A stretch of DNA of 64,000 bases from Aradus depressus (lineage: Eukaryota; Arthropoda; Insecta; Hemiptera; Aradidae). The notes beneath the pieces are model-generated. The model was not told where the DNA came from and searched no databases. It saw only the letters and a program-made list of their open reading frames with translations. Position numbers and translations under genes: made by a program. Numbering within the stretch: the stretch's first letter is position 1; each line of letters opens with the position of its first letter. Below, one piece after another: positions 23,201 through 35,200 of this stretch. Where the stretch lies: positions 11,324,249 to 11,388,248 of the forward strand of contig OY759223.1 of the NCBI GenBank assembly GCA_963662175.1, written 5' to 3'.

Positions 23201-26200
23201 TTAATTCCTCCTCCATTTGGCAGATTTAGCTGAAATTCAATAGGTGTCGTCCTTAGAGAGTTCTCGATACACATATAAAATGTTTCGTCGATACATTCAT
23301 TCTATCGATAGTTATCGTGTTTCACAGATACACAGAGTCAGAAATTTGTTTTTCATTTTTGGATTTAAGAAGGTGGGAAAACATAAATTCTGTTGAAAAT
23401 TCCTCATCGATTTTCTATCCGATTACATAATTCCCCCTGTATCCATGTGGGGAAGTAACGTTGATGAATCACCGGCAAAATACTTCCCCAAAACGAATTA
23501 ATCTATCAAGTTTCTCCCTCCAAAACCATCAACCTTTTGGTCTAAAAATCAATAATTGACTTCTGAATCCTTATACTAAATTTTGCGTCGATATATTGCA
23601 GTTCTGGAAACAGATATAAAATTTCATGTCGGTGTATTCATTCGTTCGAGAGTTGTATTCACAGGCATACCCAGATTGAGTGGGGTATAAAGGAAAACAA
23701 GAGAGAAAAATGTTTCATTATGGAGGCCCTCCATGAATTAATTGTCAAAAAAATTAATTAAGTACTAACAAACCGAAAAACGTCATTCATCAATTTTTTA
23801 AATTACATTTTTCAGTAATTTCTAATGCAACTTCTAAGTTGAGGAATGCGGACATATTGTGGAATTTGTAATAAATAAATATAATAAACTTATTTTTTGA
23901 AATATTGTCTATTCCACTAAAGATAATTATAAAACTACCGGTTTCGGCCTCACACCATCGTCAGGTCTTGTTATGAACCAATGAAAACTGACATTATTGC
24001 AGAGATATTGTGAAATAATTCAAATGAACTTGAAAGAAATAAAACTTGTTTATTTATGATATTGTCTAATTTCACCAACTATATTTACATGGGAGTACTT
24101 TCGGTATTTCTACCATCCTCAGCCAAAAGCATAAGAGATAAGACTCAGTCTGGTGAAATTAGACAATATCATAAATAAACAAGTTTTATTTCTTTCAAGT
24201 TCATTTGAATTATTTCACAATATCTCTGCAATAATGTCAGTTTCCATTGGTTCATAACAAGACCTGACGATGGTGTGAGGCCGAAACCGGTAGTTTTATA
24301 ATTATCTTTAGTGGAATAGACAATATTTCAAAAAATACGTTTGTTTTATTTATTAATTTCTAATGCCTCATTTATTTTATTCTTCCCAATTTTTCTTTCA
24401 TGTCCAGTGCCTCATTTATTCATAGTACAATTCTTTCATTCATTTCCAATAACTCATTTATTTATCCAATTCATTGTCAATACCTCATTTATTCATAGTA
24501 CACTTCTTTCATTCATTTCCAATAACTTATTTATTTATCCAATTCATTGTCAATACCTCATTTATTCATAGTACAATTCTTTCATTCAATCAATTCAATA
24601 ACTCATTTGTTAATTTGAAAGAAAATGTATTATTGATACTTACCTACCTCCCTGCCTGAATTCTTGGTTTGGTCGGTTTTTTGTTGTGCATCTCTTCATC
24701 ACAGACCGGACGTCCCATAGGATCCCTAAGTAAAATAATAACAATTATAATAATTACGATAAATAATTATAGCAGATAATAAAATGAATTATTCACCTGT
24801 AAAGGCGATTGTACATTTGACAAATGCAATACATAAAGAGAAAATTGATTAATATAAGAAGTGCGCAAATAACAAAACCAATATATATAGTTCGTTTATC
24901 TGGTACATTCCCCGCGTCTCTTTTCCAACGCTCTTCTGGGGGCTGTTCCCCTATAGGATACAATTTTAAATTAATTAATGAATAATAATATAAAATATAA
25001 ATAATAATTTGTAAAATAAAAAAATAAAAATTCAAGGTACCGTCTTTGTACTTCCCCAAAATATTTTTTTTGTTTCATGATGTCATATTGACCAGATACA
25101 AAAAGGGCGAAACACTGTATTTACTAATTGACAGGATACTTAACATTTTTCGCAGAGATATTGTGAAACACTTAATAAAAATATAAAGAATTATTTCTTT
25201 TAAAGATATTTTCTATTTCACAAAATATATATATAATATATGGGACTACTTTCGGTATTGGTACCATCTTCAGCCACGTCTTAACAAATACTAAAAAAGT
25301 ATTTTTTTTTTACTTTTTTTGTCTTTGTACAAATACACACATTTAAATTATTAATATAAAAAAATTAATTATATTTTTATAATCGTAGAAATCAAAATTT
25401 AGTAAAAAGATCAGTTATAAAATTTCTACAGGAAATGTGGTAATTCTAATTGATTTTTATTTGTTTATTTAACTATTATTTCATTATTATAAATTTATTT
25501 ATTATTCATATATTTAAAATTATTTTAATTTTACGTAATTAATTAATCACAGTAGTTGGATAAGTCTTACATTTGTAAACATACATTATACATTATATGC
25601 ATCAACCGATATTAAATCTTAAAATACGAAAACATATGAGTTGAATAATAAGTATTGTGATTAGTTATTATGACTCATGCTCGGGCTATAACTACGAGGT
25701 CATATCGCCTACTACCAGAGCGTTCTTTCGTCGGTCTGGTGGACATGAGCCCGACTCTACTGTGGGAGTATTAAATTTTGCCTACCCTAAATTTTTATTC
25801 ACCTAGGGCAGGGGTCTTTAACGAGTACCTGACATTGTACAGGCTCAGGACCATCGCTTAACGTCCCATCCGAAGGACGGCGTGCTTAAGTTTATTTTAC
25901 CTCCCTAAGGGTCTCGACCGGGTTTCGAAGCCACGACCTTGAGCTCAGAAGACAAGCACGCATACCACTGAGCTACCGGCGCCCTCTATATTTATTATAT
26001 ATAATAAAATAAAGTAATAAATGTACATATTTATATTATATTTAATATATATTATCCCCATTTGTTTACCTGGTGGAAGAAAATACAGAACGCCTGAGTT
26101 GGGAAGTTCAGAAATTATTTTTTTCCTACATAAGCCAACAATTTCTTCTAATGCCTCCACACGTGCGTAATTTAAATCTTCAGCCAGCCCTTGAATTTTA

Positions 26201-29200
26201 AAATCTAAAAAATATAATCGAAATATTGAAAGTATAGTCAGAATACATTTGTGCGATCTGTGTCGATATTGTGGAATACTAATAATACAAATGAAAACAA
26301 AGAACTATTATGAGTGACAAAAAGATCAATATTTTCTAATAGATACGTGACTATTTTTATGAAGTGACTATTATTGAAAAGGATATCGTACCTTACTTTT
26401 TTCTTCTTAATTACTAATTTGAACATCGAAAATTCTCCATATATTATAGCTAAAACTTGAATCTTCTGAGTCTAAATAATACATTATGATGAAAATTGGT
26501 TACAAACATCTGTTTTTATTACAGATCAAAAATGGTAACCTCAGATAAAAATCTGTACAACTGTTAAAAAAATATATTTATTTGATTATTTTGATATATT
26601 ATTAGTATTATTGTCATTTTTATTTATTTTTTAGGGGTGGTAATAATTACTAGTTTTCTTAATGCCCGATTTGTAACTAAACAAGGACTTAAACCTAATC
26701 AAACATAACTAAGCAATTCTATTATCGATTTTATATTAGGAGCTATTTAATCGTAATTATTTTTGTCATATAATGTTTTTAATAATCTAAAAACCTTGAG
26801 GACGCCGTCCTTCGGATGGGATATGCTTGTACGATATCAGGTACTCGTCAAAGGCCCCTATCCTAGGTGAATACAAATTTAGGATAGGCAAAATTTACTT
26901 TTATAGTAGAGTCGAGCTCATGTCCACCAGAGTGACGCAGAGCGCTCTCGTAGTAGGCGATATGACCATGCAGTTAAAGCCCTGGCATGAGTCATAAGAG
27001 TATGTATTGATAGTAGCTTAGATATTTTGGGAGGGCTGGTGTGTACACCCAGGGACCTAAGCATTCAATGCTCTCATCCCTTTCCCTGATAGCCTTGTTT
27101 CGACCCTCGAATTGCCTCTATATTGATAAGATACTGTGGACTATTTCAATCATTACAAGTATTTTTACTTCTTCCAAATCAGTAATTGTGAACTGTGTTT
27201 CAGAACCCACTGAGTAAAGATTTGGAGATCAACCTACGACACGACGGAATACGGTTGAAATTTGATCCAATTACTCAGCGATTGAAGGTAAATTATAATT
27301 TTTTTATAAATTTGAATAATTTATGTTCTAAAACTCCTTAGGATAAAAATATTCTAATACATTTTCTATTCTGGTGATTTGAAATTTTATTTATTCTTTT
27401 ATTTTTATTTTGCAGGAGATAGAAATTTATAATTTGCAGCTAGTTCAACTGTCTTATGGGTATGAATATTTTAATAGTAGTTATAGTTAGTTATTGTGAT
27501 TCATGTCCAGGGTTTAACTACGAGATCATATAGGTAGCGCTCTTTCGCCTTCTGGTGGACATGAGCCCGACTCTACTGTGGAAGTCCTAATTTTTGCCTA
27601 TATAGGTTTATTCACCTAAAGTTAACGAGTAAATGACATCGTACAGGCTTGGGACCATCGCATAACGTCCTCGAAGAATGGCATACTTAATATTTAGAAA
27701 AATTAACAGTGAAGAAGAGGCAGTGAAATTTTTACAAATATTTGAAAATGTTCAAAGTGAAAGGTTCTGTGTCAATGGCATGGCTGCGAAGTTCAGTTTT
27801 GTGCCACCAATGAAATGGGAGATACAATAAATCAAAATGTAGAAAATAAAAATAAATAAAAACAGATAATTGGTTAGAATATTCTAGAATACAAATAGCT
27901 ACTGTTGTTAATTTTATTTATTGTTGGTCTATAGAACTCACAAGTGTTAACTTCTGTGAGAAAGAACTCAATATGTGTAAAGATAGCTACTGTTGTTAAT
28001 TTTATTTATTGTTGGTCTATAGAACTCACAAGTGTTAACTTCTGTGAGAAAGAACTCAATATGTGTAAAGATAGCTACTGTTGTTAATTTTATTTATTGT
28101 TGGTCTATAGAACTCACAAGTGTTAACTTCTGTGAGAAAGAACTCAATATGTGTAAAGAAGCTAGTTATTGACAATTATGTGCTGTTTGGGTAAAGGGGT
28201 ATATGTCAATTTTTTGTGAAAATGGGTAACACCTATGTCTTTCTATGTTGGGGTAAAGAGAAATAAGTCAGAATCTTATGAAATCATTGAAAAAAAAGGA
28301 AGTGAAAAGGGGGACAACTGAGAAACATGGGAGTTCTCTGAAAACTGAAAACACCCCTTTACTCCAACACCACAGAATTATTTAAGAGAAGAAAATTTGG
28401 AAAATGGAATCAGTAAGTACGAAAATAGGTGGTGAAGGGCTTTTTGTAGAAATAGATGAAGCATTGTATACAAAAAGGAAGAACTAGGCTGGCAGAGGGT
28501 ATTACCGCAACACTGGCTGTTTGGTATACCGCTGGGGTACATCCATCGAGGGGACTCAGTTATCCTGGTCACTGGCTGGAGGCAGGGCTGTGGCTACACC
28601 AACACCATGGTGTACATCGCGGATAGCCCTGTCCCCGGACCCTCATAAATACTAAATTCCATATTCAAAAAATAAATATATTCAAATTTTAGTATGATTT
28701 GTTTTATTTATAATTTATAAATAATTTATTTATTTATTTATAATTAATTTATTAATACTAGGGGCTTTATGCATAGATTCATGACTCAAAATTATCTATT
28801 TTGTTAAGGCAAATAGGATCTAATCATAATGTGTGTTGTTGAATACTATGTGTGTTATAGTTTTTCCGAATTGAATTTACCAACCACGCTTACCAATGAG
28901 CTATCGACGCCCTCAATAGTATTTATATATTTGTTGAGAGGGCGCCGGTAGCTCAGAGGTAGTATGCTTGCTTACTGAGCTTCAGGAGCATGGGCTCGAA
29001 ACCTTGAGCACGTCGTCCCTCTCAGACGATGGTTCCGTGTTTGTACTATATCAGACACTCGATATATACCTATATCCCAGGTGATTACAAATTTAGAGTA
29101 CGTAGCAGAGTCGGGTCATGTCCACCAAAGCGACGAAAGAGCTCTCTGGGAATAGGCTATAAGATGTCGTAGTCCGGCCATGACTCACAATAACTTGTAT

Positions 29201-32200
29201 TTAAAAAATTATATTCTATGTTTATTTTGATTGTTTATTATTATTAATTTTTTAGTAATACAATATTCAATTCAGAAGAAGTATTGCCAACGAGGAACCA
29301 GATAGAAGCTACCTTTGGAGCTACGACCCCTGGCAAATACATCAAACATCAGTATGTCCTCCACTTTAGAGGCATCTCCTTCAGTTTTCCTGGCATGTTT
29401 CAGGTTGGTAGCACTGTTTTAAATACTGTACAGTTAATATTAAGTGAATATTAAATATTTTATTTGAAAATTATCAGTAAATATAACGGAAGTGAATAGA
29501 AGACACTGAGAGAAAGTTCTATGTAAACTGTAGTTTGAGGAGAATGTGGGAATGATGAGGTTATGCTGACCAAGTGAGCGATCTCGACTCCCCTCAACGC
29601 CCCACTACCTCACATTCCTCCCTCACTGCCTAGCTACGTCTCTCTCTCGCTACTCGAAAAATTTACGTCTTTCCCAGCGGTATGAGGGGTTAAGGTGCGT
29701 CACGAAAATGTGTCACACTTTGAAATGAAATGAAAAATAATCTTTATTCTGGGACTTTCGTCCCCTAAGAATAATAACATAAGAAATAGTCAAAAGAGTA
29801 CAAGTAGCGACCAATTGAGACAGAATAAAAAGAAAAGAAAAGAGGTCTCTAGTAATAAATATTAAATGTTAAAGAGAGGCAATGATTAAAACAATAAAAT
29901 AAACTGGGGAAAATTAATGGGGAAAAAAAGTATGAAAATGAATATTTTAATATTGTTGTTTAATTTTCTTGTTTTTAAGAAATGAAATAAGTAAAATATA
30001 TTATTTTTTTTTATAACTTAATAATTACTGTTGTAGGGTTCGAATCCCCAGGTGACGATGGTGTCAATCCATCCTGGGAACGGAGATGCTGTCAAGGAGA
30101 CACCACCCCTATTCTTGAACTCCACTGAGGTGTATGTGAACGGACTCACTGTACTGGACGATCTCAGTCTGCGGTTGGATATCTACACCGTTGGTAAGCC
30201 TCCTACATAGGAGCTCCGGTAGCTCAGAGTGCTTGCCTACTGAGTTCAAGATGGTCGGGTTCAAAACGCCCTTTAGGTTTTGTTTTATCTGAGAGGTAAA
30301 AAAAAATTTTGAGCACGCCATACTTGAGATGGGGCATTGAATGATATGGACTCCCAATGTAGAGTTGGTAGATGAAAGAGCGGTCTGGTAGTAGGCATAT
30401 GACCTCGTGGTTAAAGCCTGGGCATGAATCACGAACACCTGGACCTGTCTGGTTCGAAGTCTCCCTTCACTTTATGATGAAGAAAAAAATAAGAAAGAGA
30501 AGAAACTACACGCATAGAATACGTCTTTTGAAAATGGATCATATACAAATAAATAATAAAATGAACTAAATTAGAATTCATTTGATTATTGTTCATAAAC
30601 AGCAATCGGCACTCCACCTAGTATGTACCCGTTTTTTGGAAATTTTTAAAAACTGAACCTAGATACACGTTGAGGGCTTCGGTATTTTTAATTTTATAGT
30701 TCACCTGTATTTTTTGGAAAATATTATTCTCTCTTTTTTGCATATATTTTCAGTGCATGATTTTTCATCACTGTGTATGAAAGTTTCCTGTCTTCAAGAT
30801 ATTTTACCTTGTCAAATTTCATGTCTCTAGCGTTCTAGTGTCTGCACGCATTTAGGCTATTAACTGTCCCATTTTGAATATTTTGGAAAACTAACACCAA
30901 ATTCATATTGAGGTCTAATTTGATGCCCTACTAATATTTTTGGAAAAATATTTAGTTTCTGGTGCGGTGGAATTTTTAAAAACATATACATATGAGGAAC
31001 GCGGACATATTGTGGAAACTTGTAATAAATAAATAAAACAAACTTATTTTTGAAATATTGTCTATTCCGCTAAAGATATAAATATATATATATATATATA
31101 ACTACCAGTTTCGGCCTTACACCATCGTCAGGTCTAGTTATGAACTCTAGTCTAGTCTAGTTCATAACTAGACCTGACGATGGTGTAAGGCCGAAACCGG
31201 TAGTTATATATATATATTTATATCTTTAGTGGAATAGACAATATTTCAAAAATAAGTTTGTTTTATTTATACACATATGAGTTCTGGCTACGGCGCTATA
31301 TGAACATACTTACTTCTCTCGGCTTCTCACTTATTTCATCTATTTACTTATGTGTTTCATCTATTTACTGATGTGTTGCAGGACCTACAGGAAACACGGA
31401 AGGTAAGAAGGAGAAGCTGACCCGTGTGATCCGGATGGGGGAGACTCCACAGGATGTCCAGTCTCAGCTGGGCACTCCTGGGAAGGTTTTCTTCAAGTCG
31501 GAGGATAAGATGAAGATTCACTCTGCCAAGAAGCCCTCAGGAGAAGCCGTCGGAAGAACTGACTACTTCTTCAACTACTTCAGCCTCGGCATTGTATGTA
31601 TTTTGAATTATTTACGATTTTATTATTGCATTGAAACTTCTTTAAGCGCACTGGGCAACTTGAGTCCTTCGGGGTCGTCGTGCACCACCGGTCGCCAGTT
31701 CAACACATGTTCCACGGCATTCTTCTTCAGGTCAATCCGTCTTAATCGTTTTCCTCGTGATCTGACTCCGTGGGTCTGAGCGTCTATGATGCTTCCTACG
31801 ACTGTCTGTGATCCGTGTTTTTCTACATGCCCAGTCCACAGCAAGCGCTGTGGTTTCATGTCTGTTTTTACGATCGACTATTGCCAGAAGATGTCTCTCA
31901 GCTTTTTATTTGTAATGATCCTCTACCTGGATTTCTCTATCCTTAAACCGTACCTGCTATTCTTCTCAACACATTATTTTCAAACGGCTGGAAAGGCTTC
32001 TCCAGATATGTGGTTAGGCTCCAGGTCTCACAATCATAGATCAGTCTGACATTATCATGGAGCTGTAGATCTTCTACTTCAGGTTCCTCGACAGTGCTCT
32101 GGATCGTAGTAGCTTAATGATAGAAAAGTACGCTCAGGTACTTGTTACCGACACCTATTCACTAAATAACTCGCCCGAATAATTTTTTGCTATGAATTTT

Positions 32201-35200
32201 ACATTAATGCTAATTCTACATTCTAGCTACTATTCATGCAATAACTAGCTGCAGTTTCCGTATCATTCAGCATTTACAGATCACAACCTAAATTACTTTT
32301 TCATTTTGGCACTTTTTAACCTTTATGTCAATCTCACAAACTACATCTTTCAAAAGAAAATCAAAACCTTAATTGAAGACCGAACGTAAGTATTGAATGT
32401 ATCAAAAGCACAATAAATGTGACAAATTACAAACGCCTCCGGATAGTAAAGCGTGATGATATGTAGCCTAAAGCCTTCCTTGAAAAATATTCTAAATGTA
32501 GGTGAAAACCGCAACGAAATCTGTTCACGGGTTCCGAAGTTTATCGCAATTACACAAAAATAGTCAGCTACACACAGAAATCGTATTTTATAGAAGTAGA
32601 GATTATTAATAATTTATTGATATTCCTAATTTTAACATTTGTTTTGTTTTCTACTTTTTACTTAGGATGTGCTTTTCGATGGAAGAACACATAAAGCGAA
32701 AAAGTTCGTTCTTCATACCAACTATCCTGGCCATTACAATTTTAACATGTAAGTTAAATGCATATGTATATTTTTATGTATATTTGTTTTTGAATAAATG
32801 TTTTAGAAACAGCTTTTCAGATATAAAATCTCGGGTGTTTGGGCAAAAGGTCTTAAGTCAGCAAATCTGAATTTTAGGAGGGGAATTGTTGAAGGTTTGA
32901 GTTTATACAAAGTAAAATATTCCAACAATCAGTTACATATGGTAAAAATATTTAAATGCACTAAATCCTTTGGATCACCAGACTTATTCTGACTTTGAGC
33001 CCTTTTGCACAAACCCCAGAGAAATGTCAATGAGAAAAATAAAAATAAATACTTTCTGAGCTATTTAATTTATGTCTTCTAAGTTGAAAACACGAATGAA
33101 ACTTGTAATAAATAAATAAAACAAACTTTTTTTGGGGGCCATGGTGGCCGTGCGGGCTAGAGCGAAGGGCTTTGGTCGCATGGTCTCACCATGGTTTGAG
33201 GGTTCGAATCCCGTCCGGGAGTGAGTTTTATTTCGTAGATAGAACTCCCTCCCGAGGCCATGGATGTCGTAAATAATTAGATATAACACATTGACAAAAA
33301 AAAAAAAAATGTTTTTGTTAAAATATTGTCTTTCATAAAAAATTTAAAATTCCGAAAAACCGTTCTTACAGGTAAATCAGCAGGGGTAGGTAATGAAGCG
33401 GTTGGAATTAAAATTAGAAATTGCCTTTCTCTAACAATAAAATGTGTTTTAAGCTGTACAGATAATTTTATATTCAATTTTAGTAAATGTTGGTCTCCAA
33501 CATTAAAATGTTGCCACCTTGGAAGAGTTTGGCATACATACTAAAAAATGAATCAATATTATTAATATTTTATATTTTAATCAATTAATATTATTAATAT
33601 TTTCTATTTTATTCAATGAATATTATTAATATTTTGTATTTTATTCAATGAATATTATTAATATTTTCTATTTTATTCAATTAATATTATTAATATTTTC
33701 TATTTTATTCAATTAATATTATTAATATTTTCTATTTTATTCAATGAATATTATTAATATTTTCTATTTTATTAAATGAATATTATTAATATTTTCTATT
33801 TTATGAATTCTATATTTTTACAGATATCATCGGTGTGAGTTCCTAATTAATTTACTAGAAGAGAAAAAGAAGAAAATAGATGAAAAGAAGAACAAATGTG
33901 ACGATAAAGTGAGATTTATTATTATTTTATGAATTTATAGTTTTATGTATGAATGTATACGGAGACAAATGGAGAATATAAATTAATAGTGACAAATCCC
34001 TGCATACCACATTTACTCTCAGACACAACACTTGTCCACCAGTTTACAACAACCAGCCCATTCCTGCATCCAACGGTCCGATATCTAGGACTTCATTTAG
34101 ACAGACGTTTAACTTGGACAACTCACATCAAACTGAAACGTACAGACCTCAGAAGAAGATTTGGACGATTGAAATCAATCGGACGACGATCGACATTATC
34201 GCTTGAAAACAAACTTAACATATACAGCACTATACTGAAATCCATCTGGACTGCATCGAGATATGGGGATCAGTCAAAAAATAAAACAGAACGCCTTCAG
34301 TCAATAAAATCCATTATACCACGCCACATTGCCGATGCCCGATTTTACGTTTCCAACCTCACATTATATAATGACCTCAACATCCCATTTGGACATGGTA
34401 TCAACATTTTCACGTCAAACTCCATCATCACGCCAATCCACCTGCTCCAGGACTAGCCTGGACTCCTCTTCGGTCACGTACCCTCAGCAGTACACAGCCA
34501 CGCACTTCACACTGCACAACTTATCGCAATTTCTAATGGCAAATGTTATGCCGTTGTAAATATGTATATAAATAAATAAATGTATGTATATATTATATTA
34601 ATTCTGTGTGGGGATATCAATTCTTTTTCAGTCACTTTAATAACGATTGAAGGCTGAGACTATGCCTCATTTGCTTGATTTATACGAAATGGTTGGTTCT
34701 AAGGAAAAAAAATCCATTAAAAAAATGCATCTTACGAAATTTCTGCCAAATAACTTTGGTCAAATTTGAAGTAAGACTTACGTGCTCAGAGTTATAGCGT
34801 GTCAAAGATTGCTACAAATATATATATACCTTATATAAACGTACAACAGCTGATATAGTTAGTTATTTTGCCCGGATTTTAACTATGTCATATCACCTAC
34901 TACCAGAGCGCTCTTTCTTCACTCTGGTGGTCATGAGCTCGATACTACTATAGGAGTCCCCTTGTGTTTAGTTGCCTAGGGTAGGGGGTCTTTAACGTGT
35001 ACCTGACATCGCACAGGCTCGGGACCTTAGCTTAATGTCACATCCGAAGGGTGACGTGCTCATGAATTTGCTCACCTCCCAGATAGGAAACTTAAGGGCC
35101 TCCACCGTTACGTATCCGCGATCTTGAGCACAGTAGGCTAGCACTCTATCTCTAAGCTACCGGCGCTCTCTCACAGCTATCATATAAAACAAAAAATCAA

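Noticed and set aside
24411..24600. Regular repeats that could suggest a CRISPR array
   Set aside because: The units are contiguous with no unique spacers, in eukaryotic intron DNA. The same holds for the arrays at 27893, 33551 and 51405.
26395..26426. Short ATG frame with a GTAAGG donor as first exon of the nested gene
   Set aside because: It ends in phase 0, while the exon at 26070-26204 needs a phase 1 partner.
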